This document shows positions 23,699 to 34,100 of a stretch of DNA of 64,000 nucleotides, one piece after another (position 1 is the stretch's first letter; every line of letters begins with the position of its first letter). Under the pieces are notes generated by a model. It was not told where the DNA came from. It made no database searches and worked only from the letters and a program-made list of their open reading frames with translations. Source of the stretch: Breviolum minutum Mf 1.05b.01 (taxonomy: Eukaryota > Sar > Dinophyceae > Suessiales > Symbiodiniaceae); contig DF241519.1 of the NCBI GenBank assembly GCA_000507305.1, forward strand, positions 1-64,000, read 5' to 3'. A program made the translations under genes and the position numbers.

Positions 23699-26600
23699 AT
23701 GGATCCTTTATCTGTTGCCTTAGCTGCTGCAGATGGTTCATCACAGAGTTGGAATGAAGTTTATCAACATCCCAAAGGATGCCGTGATGATTACATGCAA
23801 CGTTTCAACGCCGCACGGCAGATCGAGATGGCTGCCATTGCTTCTGTGAAGAAGTTACTTCAGTCACAAAAACACATGTCGCATCACCCTTTCGGTCTCC
23901 CGGTGACCTTGGGTTTGAAGCGAAGGATGTTGGAACGTTATGTGAAACATTGCGGATTGGATGTGGATCTATGTGTTGGTACCTTGATTTTAGCTTTAAA
24001 TCAATTGGAAAGAGTTACTACTCTTAGTTCTTGTAATAGTGTACATGTGGGAGCTCATGAAGAAGAAGCTTTGGTAGCCTTTACGACAAAGTCTATGCAA
24101 ACCTTAGAGATCTTGAAGAAAGAACTGGCTGAACATTTACGAGAAGTGCGAAGAGATGTGGTGCAACCACGAAAGGCAGGACAAAAAGCTGAAGTCTTTG
24201 CAAGTTATATTGTCACTTGGAGATATGAAAGATTTTGGGGTAACAAAATGGGATACCACAAAAAATAGATTGTTGGAACGTCGAGATGTGTTTTTTCCTG
24301 AATTCAGTTTTGCAAAAATGAATCCCCCCGAAAAACTAGCGAAAGTTTCCTAAAATGGGACACTTTCAATAGGAAATTACATCTTTCAACCGTGGATTTT
24401 CATGAGACATGTTAGTTTTTTTTTTGGGAGTATCTTTTCACCAGTTTTTTTTCTCATCCAACAAATTCTGAAACGCTTTGTAGCCAACAAAATTTGGTTA
24501 AGTGGACAAGCCGGTCAGAAGTCTGTTTTGATTCGAACTTGGAGGATCATCCCAGCTAGTAAGTGGTTAGTAACCCCCATTTATAGGCCGTAAAAAGGGC
24601 ATTTGGGAGGAAAACAACCCCGGCTAGGGGACTTACGAACCATGGTTATCAACCACTTACTAGATGGGATTTCAAGAGGATGATCCTCCAAGTGTGATGA
24701 TTTTTGAGATGATCTTGCAACTCTGAGAAATTAAGGGGGCAAACGTTTCTGTAGATCTGAAAACCTGCAAAATTTCCCTAAAACCAAACACTTCGTCCTT
24801 AGACAATAGGCCTTTTGTGCCCCGAAAAGGAAAATACAGTCATTTGAACCATTCAGTTTCAGGTGCTTTTGCTGTTGAGTTTCAGGGAGGATATTTTTTT
24901 TAGTGGATTTTTTCTTCTGAGTTTTCCTTTTTTCTTCCCTCATACCCTCCCCAAAACTAACATGACTTCGCCCCTTTTTCAGTGACTTTCCCAAAAGGAA
25001 AGCCGGAAAGGATCGTCTCCCAAGCACCATTTTTCAGGGGCGGGTGTAATTCAATAGCTATTTCTGATTCCCTTAATAGGTGGTAGGTGATATATAATCA
25101 CCCAATTGGCAGTATATAAGTGGTGTATATTGCCAATTGGGTGACTATATATCACCTACCACCTATTAAGGGAACCAGGAAACTCCATGGTCCATGATGT
25201 AATCCCTGGATGGTGGCATGGCATTCCCCCTAAGGTCTCCTCCAACGCCAAGGACGCGTTGCAACGCTTGGAGGATCTGTTGATGTTAGCAGATCGTGTG
25301 CATCAGTTGGTACAAGGAGATGATTGTGAATCACATCAAGAGGTGGAACAAATGTGGGAAAAAACATCCAACTTTTCCGCAAAAACCTTGAAGTTGGAGT
25401 TCGATCCGATGAGTTTGCAGAAGTTTAGAGAAGAATGGGCAAAATTAAGATCAGGTGAGGTCTTGCAGATGGAACCTTTTTCTCAAGCTGAGATTATGGA
25501 GTTGCGAGATGAGCTGGTTGAGCAACAGAACATTGGCTTGCAGGCCATTGAAACACAACACACCATGGCTTTCGTGTTGCCACTGACAGGTCACATTGGC
25601 ATAGGCAGTGAGTGTAGAGCGACACCGGCATTGGAGAAATTACGTTGTACCTTTCAAGGAGATGAACTGAGGAAATTGCTTGAACACCTCACAGGTTTGA
25701 CGTTAAGATCACCAATCTGTGCTTTGATAGCTGTACCGCCTGGTGGTCATATCTTTCCTCAACATTTTCCTGGTATCTTCAACAGAGGTATCGGTTTCAC
25801 CTTGTTTTTAACGGAGACCTGGTGGAATGCGGAAGAACACGGTGGTTTTTTGGAAATCTATGGTTCGGATGATGCTTCGGTTCAAGTGAAGCCTCAAGGA
25901 GCCCCGTAGTGGGTTTTGAAACGACGAAACAACGACGAGTAACGAGTCGTTGGAGTCGTTGAATCAACGAGGGGCTATTAAATGGGTGTTTCCAACAATA
26001 GGGGTACCCCAAAATGGATGGTTTATAATGGAAAACCCTATTAAATTGTATCCCTATTTTTGGAAACATCCAAATCAAAACTGTACACATCTTGAATGGG
26101 TGGATATTAAATTCATTTCTTAAATAAGCCATTTTGGGAGGGAATCAAAAGTTGATGGAAATCCAGCATTTTCAGAGGGATTTCCCGAAAGAAATATAGG
26201 AATGCATTGTTTGGGTTGGTGTCATATAATGACCACTGTTGAAGTTGTATGTTTTGGCAAAGCAGTGATCGGGGCCTCAGAAGGTTGGTTGTTCTATAAG
26301 TTATAAGGGGAACAAACACTGAACTCCCAATGGACATTTTTCATGATGTAACATCCAACCCTTTAGATGATAGATATAATCCTTATAGTGGGTATATAAA
26401 ACAGCCTTATCAATGGGGGATATGGCATTTGACTGTCCCTTACCTCATGGTATGATCAAGGGCCCCTGGTTGCTTGTTTTAACCAGGGGGTTCAAATCCT
26501 ACCTAGTGATATCCAGTGATATAGGGATTCTAAATAATAAGCCAGCATAAGGATCCCTATCAACCCAACCAGTAGAATGGAATGTCACAAGGGCACCATC

Positions 26601-28742
26601 CCAATGCCACCGAAAACCACCAAGAAATAGCCAGACAACAAGGCCGGCTATTTCCTGTTTTTTTTTGTTGTGGGATTCGGGGGGGGGTGGGCCCCTTAGA
26701 TTCCCATGATGATAGGTTGAAGTTGCCACAGATTTGCTTCTATTTTGATGTCTTTTTTGAGTACTGGACATACCTTTAAGAACTGGGTTTTGTCTCGAAG
26801 GAGTCAAGAACAAATAGACTTGAAATTCTATTTACAGTACTGTATATACACATATTACTGATATATACATGAATACATTCATACATACATACATGAATAC
26901 GTAGATTCATACCTGGAACTCCAAAACAACCAGTTTTCTTTAATGATTGTTTCAACTGGATGATGAACCAAATCATTACAATAAACAATTGGTGTTTAGG
27001 GTACCAGGTACATTTAGACGTAAGGTACCTACCAGGCAGGTGGACCCATGTTTTTCCAACGGCCCCCTTGAAGGAGGTCAATTCTGCCTGTATAATGCCA
27101 CAGCGGTTGGTATCACCTCGGTTTTATCAGAGGATGCACCACACTTGGCGCTTCATGGGGTATTTCCCACGGGTGAAGCGGAAGTGCTTGATGTGACTAG
27201 CTGGAAACCATTGAAATGCTTTGAAGTGGACAAGATGGATCAATTACATGCCATTCACTTTGATCAACTGGTTTCTAGGTGGTGGTTTTGAACAATTTTT
27301 TTCTATTTTCACCCCTTTTTGTTGGAAGATGAACCCAGTTTGACGAGCATATATTTTGTCAAATGGGTTGGTTCAACCACCAACTCAGGTTTCATCTAAG
27401 TTTCAAGATCCTGTGCAGATCACTCAACTGCGTGAACGTTTTGAAGAGGAGAGTCAACTACGCTTAGCTGGCTTTATACAAGGCGAAGGCTTCAGAAAGC
27501 TCATGGTAGCCTTGGAAGCTTCTGATGCGTCGAAAAGCCTTGGATTAGGTTGGAACCTTCAAGGTCCGGCGCTGCTACGTCGTCTTTGGACCTTTCACGG
27601 CAACAACAAAAAAGCCTGCCGTGCGGGTCAGGAGTTGGCAAAAGTGGCCAGAGTCTTAGCCTCCGAAGATTTTCGACACTATTTGCAGCAAGTAACTGGC
27701 TTGGAACTTTCCAAAACACAAACCTCCCAAAGTCATCTCTGGATTCGTTGCTTCCGGCCGGGTGTCCATTATGAACGTCCCAGCTGCACCTCCAACGCGC
27801 AGCTGGACGTGCTGCTGACCTTTGATACCTTGGGGAAACGCCGCAAGGGTCGCCGTTCGCGCCTGGGCGGTGCGGATGTCTATGCCGAGAAGGATGCGGG
27901 AGAGCGTTGCGCCGAAGCGGCGGGTGTGTTGAACGGGCCAGAGGCAGTGCCCAATGCCCCGGAGGACTGGGATGATCAATGAAAGGGGGTGGTGTTCAAG
28001 GGTGTGTGAGTTGTCACTTTTGAAACTTTGTGCTAGTAAATTCGATTTTGAGCTTGGGATCAGTGGAAACCCTGCGAAACCATCCCTTTTGGAAGTTTTT
28101 TGTGTTACTCAACGCTTAGCAGTTCAGAAAAAAAACCGCCCCTTTCATCCAACAACTTTTTTTTGGTTTAGATTTTTTCTGCGAGTTTTGTGAACACATC
28201 GGCAGGTTCTGCTACGTTTGCCCTTATCCAACAACGTCCTACGTCTTTGTTTGCGTGATGCCGAAACCTCTCATTCGGTGGAACCCTTGCGTCGGACCAG
28301 TCGGACGAGTCGCTGGGAAGTGCGGATGGCCTGGCCGGTGGCAGGCCATGACTTGGATCTGGACCTCCCCGAGGTGTCGCCTCGAGGCCAAGGCCGCAAG
28401 AGGAAACGGAAGGTCACGAAGAAGACGGAGGTTGCGTCCAGCCGCAAGGATTTGAAGGAACAACAAAAAGAGGTTGGTACCAAAAAAATCTGCAAGAAGA
28501 AGAGGGGGAAAAAGAAAAGAATGGGGAGTTCTTGGAAGGTGGTGAAAAGAATCAAATGTGAAAGGTTTTGGATATTTGAACATTATGTTTTTGAGATTTG
28601 CCTGGCGCAAGTCATAAAGGGGGTTGGTGGTGTAGAGTTTATGGCTGCTTTGGGTGACGTGTCATATCGTTGGCAGCATTTGATTTTAAGATGTCGTTGT
28701 TGCAAGTACGAGAGGGGCTTGAGCAGTGAACCTTTGGGATAG
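23699..28742 (+). CDS. OGFOD1/Tpa1-type prolyl-hydroxylase homologue, probably inactive (5 exons)
   Basis: Exons are 23699-24193, 25235-25898, 27074-27270, 27389 to about 27980, and 28206-28742. The first ~165 residues form an unrecognised helical region. Exons 2-3 match the N-terminal double-stranded beta-helix of OGFOD1/Tpa1 (ribosomal protein S23 prolyl hydroxylase): GIGFTLFLTETWWN then HGGFLEIY, and AVGITSVLSEDAP then HGVFPTG. Exon 4 matches the start of the C-terminal domain (RERFEEESQLRLAGF, then SEDFRHYLQQVTGLEL) and exon 5 its end (LPLSNNVLRLCLRDAE). A Lys/Arg-rich tail that could be a nuclear signal follows. By my alignment the HxD iron motif is HFP, the distal His is Val, and the 2OG-binding Arg is His, so catalysis looks lost. 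Introns 1 and 3 are GT-AG and intron 2 is GA-AG. The exon 4 donor is unresolved: the frame stops at TGA 27980-27982 and exon 5 needs a phase-0 donor before it. The ATG could lie elsewhere. Confidence 0.82.
24538..24693. mobile_element. Inverted-repeat element, family A (inside intron 1 of the OGFOD1-like gene)
   Basis: CTTGGAGGATCATCCCAGCT at the left, with GTAAGTGG just inside, and GAGGATGATCCTCCAAG at the right. It is one of several elements that enlarge this ~1.04-kb intron. Confidence 0.88.
25068..25175. mobile_element. Near-perfect ~45-bp-arm palindromic element in intron 1, next to exon 2
   Basis: TTCCCTTAATAGGTGGTAGG followed by TGATATATAATCACCC and AATTGGCA is repeated in inverse on the right, with a short loop around TAAGTGG. 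It ends about 60 bp before exon 2 and could fold into a hairpin in the pre-mRNA. I see no second full copy; 31275-31330 shares pieces (GGGTGATGCTACCTACCA). Confidence 0.85.
27275..27388 (+). mobile_element. Introner: GGTGGTGG-family element that is intron 3 of the OGFOD1-like gene
   Basis: The element runs from CTAGGTGGTGG to CCACCAACTCAG and is flanked by GTTT on both sides (27271-27274 and 27389-27392). Removing 27271-27388 as a GT-AG intron restores an uninterrupted frame (DQL then VSSKFQDP). The 5' GT comes from the target duplication and the 3' AG from the element. Copies at 14383, 28810 and 29208 lie outside known exons, so this is a dispersed element and not a conserved intron. Confidence 0.9.
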
Positions 28743-30130
28743 CCATCAAAATTCAACCAACATGGGCACCTTAAAAACATGTTCATGTCTGAAACTTCCA
28801 CAATGTTTTCTGGCTGGTGGTTACTCACATATTATTTATTTTCACCCCTATTTATTTGGGGTTTCATGATCCAATTTGATGAGCATCTTTTTCAAAAGGG
28901 GTCAATAAACCACCATCAACTAGTAATCCAATTTGACCTTTTTTCCACCAACTTGTGAAAACTTGCAACCACCAACCCAGAACCGGTCACCATGGCCGAA
29001 ACATTCAGTTTTTATCATAAATCGCCCAGAGAATCTTTTGGTCAATCAACCCTTCGAAAAAACGGGGCGAAATTTTTGGCAGGCACAGCTGGGCTGGAAG
29101 GTTGGGCAATTTGATCGGTGGGGAAGCCTGGAAGCTGGATATTTCCCATGGATGTATCCTTTTAGCTATTTCCCATGGACGGATGGATTCCCATGGATGT
29201 ATGGTATCTAGGTGGTGGCAACTCAAACATGTTTTATTTTCACCTGGGGAGATGATCCAAATTGACGAATATTGTTCAAATGGGTTGAAACCACCAACTA
29301 GGTATATGGTATATTTATCTGACAATTACCATCAAAATCAACGATTCATGTAGGTGTATGGTATATTTATCCTACATTTTTTTAGGGTTGATTTTTATGG
29401 GATTGACGGACGTAAATCTACCAATACATGCCACGGGTCCTGTGGGAGTTGGAGAAACTGAGCAGCATTTTCATTTTGTAGCTGAAAGGAAAATGCTGAC
29501 AGGAATTTCTCGGAAGTCTACCTTTTTCAATTCATTTTTTGTTACACTTACTTTTGTTACTGTGAAGGTGAATTTTTCTTGGGGAAATGCAGGCGATGGG
29601 TTAGTAGGTGTGGCTTATGATATTGGTGCCGGCCGGACACCGAAAAAAACCCCTGGAATTTGGGCGTTGCAAATGATGGGTTTTTATCTTTCTTTGCGGG
29701 AAATGGCACAAACCCCAAAGGTGACTTTCGATTTTTTTTTGGTGAAGATGTGTCGTCCCCGACTTGTGGAAAGAATCGAAATCGTAGGGGGAAATTTCAG
29801 ATTTGTGGCGGGGGGGAATTTGCTAAGACCCCCCCATCCCCCCTAAAAGTTTAAGAAGGGCTGGAACCTGAAACATGTTTTTTTCCAAGTTCGGGCATTT
29901 TTTTTCCCTTTTTTCCCATTTGGCGTGCCTGAAAATTATCTCATTTCAGAGCGAAATTTGTAGATTTGTCCCGAAAAACCATGTTGGGAAACACCCCGCC
30001 GCCACAGATGGATGGTCTATGGATCTAAATACCCTGCCTGAAACTAACAGTTTGTAACTGAAACAGTGGGATTGGTGGATTCCATTCCCTGGGCCCCCAG
30101 CCTGGTAGGTGAGAACTTTGCTGTTAGTAA
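28743..30130. other. Downstream region with two GGTGGTGG elements and weak coding-like frames
   Basis: GGTGGTGG-family elements lie at 28810-28923 and 29208-29301. Between 29390 and 29840 one + frame reads LTDVNLPIHATGPVGVGETE and later GDGLVGVAYDIGAGRT, which look protein-like. T and G runs interrupt them and the frame is near chance length, so I do not call a gene. Confidence 0.4.
29208..29301. mobile_element. GGTGGTGG-family element with clean 4-bp target duplication
   Basis: The element runs from CTAGGTGGTGG to CCACCAACTAG (94 bp) and is flanked by GTAT at 29204-29207 and 29302-29305. The duplication begins with GT, as for the intronic copy. Confidence 0.88.
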
Positions 30131-30945
30131 GGTTCATCATTTCCAACTGATAGCCAAGCATCTTAATTGGTGGATGTGAATCGGGTCATGCTTCATCTGA
30201 AAATCAGCCACTGGATATTGGGAGATTCCTTGTGAACTTTGGGGGGTGCTGGGAAGGCAGTGAAGGAATGTAGAGGCTTCATCCTACTGTGCATTGTTTG
30301 TGAGGAGGACGACCCCCAAGCTATTCGAAACATTTTGGGAACAAACATCAGCTTGTATTCTCACTTGACCAGTGCAAAGAACAGATTTATGCTCGATCAT
30401 TCCGCAGCTTGCAAGGTTTTTGAGTGTGCAAACACAACGGTCCGTTGAAACCAACGGGTTTTGATCTATACTATACATATACGTATTATTATCTACAGGA
30501 TTTCACATGTCTACCCGATTCCTTACACTCACATATCTTTATTTAAGTTCAATCAAATCCTGTTTTCTTCATACAAATGCTATACCAGCAGTCATGACTC
30601 TTTTTCATACAAACCCAAGAGAGATTAAGCGGTGTCTTTTTACATTCTTGCCGCATGGTCTTTTGGGCAGGCAACACGATAGTTTTTTGACTGAGCCAAA
30701 TCGACATGTCCCAAGAAAGAATGCAATTGAGCGAATTGAGTCTACAATTGGTAAATCAGATCTTGGTGAGAAGGCTTGGTGCTTGAAGACTGCTTCGGGA
30801 TCACTTTTGGTTATGTCCAATTTAGAAGAATCAACATATAGATACGGTCCACACATGAACGACGCTTTTTGTGTGTCGTAAACGAGTCATGTCCATTTGT
30901 TGAGCAGTGAGCAGCTACTCAGCTACTCGTCATGTTGCAGGAACT
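30131..30945 (+). repeat. Dispersed segmental duplication, copy 1 (degenerate)
   Basis: It matches 39516-40455 in the same orientation, starting at GGTTCATCAT and ending at CTACTCGTCATGTTGCA. Relative to the other copy it has deletions of about 46 bp (within GGGAGATTCCTT…TGAACTTTGG), about 12 bp and about 28 bp, and it has lost the stop codon of the small frame found in copy 2. It therefore looks like the decayed copy. Confidence 0.85.
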
Positions 30946-31081
30946 TGAGAATGCCACTTTGGAAAAGGAGACAAATTTACAAAGCTCGCACCACCAGTGT
31001 TTGTTCTTCCAGCCGTGTGCTTTTTCGGGATTTTATATAGGTGGGAGATGATTCCTGCCTGCATTACATGAAAATTGCGAC

Positions 31082-31197
31082 CAGGAGGACCATCCCAGTT
31101 AGTAAATAATTAGGATCACCACCATTTCGGCCATTTGTTGGGGACTTTCGATCACTATGGTTACTAACCACTTAGTAAATGGGAGTATCTTCCAAGG
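31082..31197. mobile_element. Inverted-repeat element, family A (diverged)
   Basis: Diverged ends CCAGGAGGACCATCCCAG and GGGAGTATCTTCCAAGG, with the usual interior GGGGACTTTCGATCACTATGG and ACTAACCACTTAGTAAATGG. Confidence 0.7.
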
Positions 31198-31199
31198 TC

Positions 31200-34100
31200 A
31201 TGATCATCATCATCGATAGCCAGAGCTCGGTGGCTGTGCTGAGTTCGTGATGAGCCCGAGCTTTTGGGGTGGTAGGGATTATATAATCCCCTCGAAGGCA
31301 AGAATACTGGCTATTGGGTGATGCTACCTACCAGCTTTTTCTCGAACCAGAAAAATCTGTTGGTCGGGTTTTTTTCGCAACGAATTGCTGGGGGTGGTTG
31401 AGCACCAGCCAGTTACCTTGTAAGCTATAGAGATGGCGATTTGCAACCAAATCTGCCATGGTTGAAAAGCGGAGCTTTACAAGGCAAAAACGCCCACCGA
31501 CGGTACAGATGCACTGCTGGTGCCACGTTGCAGAATCTGTCATGGCAAAGATTTTTTCATGCTGGGCGCAGCGTATCAACAGCTGGGCATCAACACCTAT
31601 TTTTTGATATTTTTTGGCCTGCCTATTGATGTCAAAATCACGCTATGTTGCACCTTCCATCTTCAGGATATTTTGACATCATTCCGTCATGTCCTAAATC
31701 TGACAAGAAACCTCCTGTCTTGAAATTTAACTCGAGCTTTGAGGTGAACAATCAGATGTTTGAGAAGCCCAAACGCAAGTTTTGCATTTATTGTTAGAGC
31801 AAGCTCGGAACTTCCTTTTTCAAGGCTAGGACGAAGTGGTGGTGTTTGGTTGGTGAGAAGGTTCGCTGCCGAAGAGAGTTCAGCTTGAAGAAAATGGTGG
31901 TTGGAAAAGCCACTGTCCGATATTCTAACCTGCCAAGGAATAAAAAAATCAAAAGGTCTCGAAGGGTAGTGCCTTAAAGGCTTGTCGAATCTCAGCGCAA
32001 TGTTGTACGTGAGCTTTTTGACTCGGAGGGGAGTTTCAGGCGCATGTGATTGGCGAGGTTGTGTGCTCGGGTTCTGGTCTCATCTTCGTACCGAATTTCT
32101 TTTGAAGGATCATGCATTCATTTTTTGTTCGGTCTTGGACTTTCGATTCGCTTAACAATTCTTCAAAGCGCCTGCCAGGAAGTTGAAAGACTTTGCATTC
32201 GTATTCCCTGGAAGTCAAAGAAAAAGCCTTGATGCAGCAATCCAGTTCCAATCATTCACCGGTACCGAACAGCGAGCACACATGCAGCGGTCAAGCAGTG
32301 ACCACCCTGAGAGAACCATTCTCCTTTCCATTTTCGCACAGGGTCAGATCAATGAAGTTGACAGCTGAGAAAGCTAAAGTCTGCCAGACACCTCAAACCT
32401 TGTGTTGGAAAGAGCGTTTTGTTTTTGATGCTGCTGTTGCTACCAGCTATACCAGCAATCACGTTGCCTGTTCCAGTTCGGAGCCAGAAAAAGACGATCA
32501 TGAAAGAACTTTTGCCATAAAAGAACAAACATTTGCCCTAGTTCAATGTCTGGCCAGTGTTGCTTTAAAATTGAAAGGACGTTCCTGATTTGCCTCTTCT
32601 AAATCACGAAAAAAACATGGTTTGTTTCCAGTAAACGAGTCAAAAAGCAGTCTTTGACTTTTAGGGTACACTTACGTTGGTCAGAAATCCAAGAGACCAT
32701 CCTCCAAGGTGGCTCTTATGCTCCCAGCTGTGGGACATTGCTTTGGCCCCCAAAATCACTCGAGCGGCACCAACAAAAAACCTTTCCATGTTTCCAAAAA
32801 AGCACAGCAGACATGTGTAGTATTTCACAGAGCCGGCGGGATTGTCGTCAGCAACGATCTCGCATCAATGTCACCAATGACATGTCATAATGTGACATGA
32901 TCTCCAAACTTGGTTTCCTAACGTTTTTTCATTTTGGAGCATCCAGCCTTGGCGTCGAGAGTGTCCATTTCAGGTTTTTTGTCCCGACTGTGACCCCATC
33001 AAGCCGATCAATGATGCTGCCCTAGTTTGCAGCACTCCATTTTGCTGCAAGCCTTCCCGGGAAAATTTCACGCTCAGATGCACTGCGAAATCATGGCATT
33101 TCCCCTCGAAACGCACCACTCGGAACTGAATTGTGTCAGGATGCGGCGTTTGCGAACAAATATGGGTGGATAGGTCCTAGCCGTTTTGTATGGAGATGTT
33201 GTAACATGGTTAGGCAGACCGACTTCCCCCAAAGGCCTTGGTTCAGCATGGTTGAAGTAGATCTATACTTGGGATGCTATTGCAAAGTTTGTCCCTGTTG
33301 AAACCGTTGGTTGGTAGACCTTGTATGACATTGACCAGGTAAGGCAATCCGAAGTTTGTCAATTTGAGCTGGATTGTGGACTGTTCTTTCTAACATGCAT
33401 GGGATGTAGATCGAAACTGAGAGCGCTTTGGCTTGTTGCTTCCAGCCTTGCAAACACCACCCATTTAAGCTAAAATGGTACAAGGTGCGTAGTGGTAATG
33501 AAATAAAAAATACTATAGTGGCTGTAAAGCCTGTTCGGTTAAAGCCATATGTTGCTTTCTTGCGCGACACTCTGTCTTCAATATTTGGCCAGTTTCGTTG
33601 CCATTCATATATGTGGGTATGAACTTGCAGTTGGATGAATGCAGCTTTAGGAGACACTGTCACCCTGTGTCAGCCATTTGGGTAAATATCGGCCAAGGCC
33701 CAAACCGCTTGGAAATGAGCAGGCTTTATGAGTAGCGGACAAAATTAGTGGATGAACAGGGTAGTAAGAAGTTGCCTTGAACTTTGAATCGGTTCAGGGA
33801 ACCTTCATAACCGATACGGGGCCCCCCAAAACCGATACCCCATAATCCATATTCAAAAGCAGCGCAACCGAAAGGGGACCCCCCATTTTTGGTGATGGCA
33901 TTTTCCCCAAACGAGTTATTTCGTCGGTGTAGCTCATAGAGCTTTGCAGAAAGTGCTGTCGATGTGGGTCTATACAGTTGGGTTGACGCCATTGAGAAGT
34001 TCTTCCGCTTGACACCATTGGAAGGTAGACGTTGCATGACATTGACCCGTTAAGCCAGTCCAAAGTATTGGAACTTGAGTTGGATTGCCCTTTCTGACAT

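Noticed and set aside
26461..26510. A B-box-like GGTTCAAATCC suggesting a tRNA
   Set aside because: The putative T stem does not pair properly, no A box or acceptor stem is found at the right spacing, and the site lies inside a CCTGGTTGG-family element.
29358..29846. A 162-codon + frame reading GVGETEQHFHF and GDGLVGVAYDIG
   Set aside because: Parts look protein-like, but the frame is only slightly above chance length and runs through T and G homopolymers. No splice site or homologous partner fixes it.
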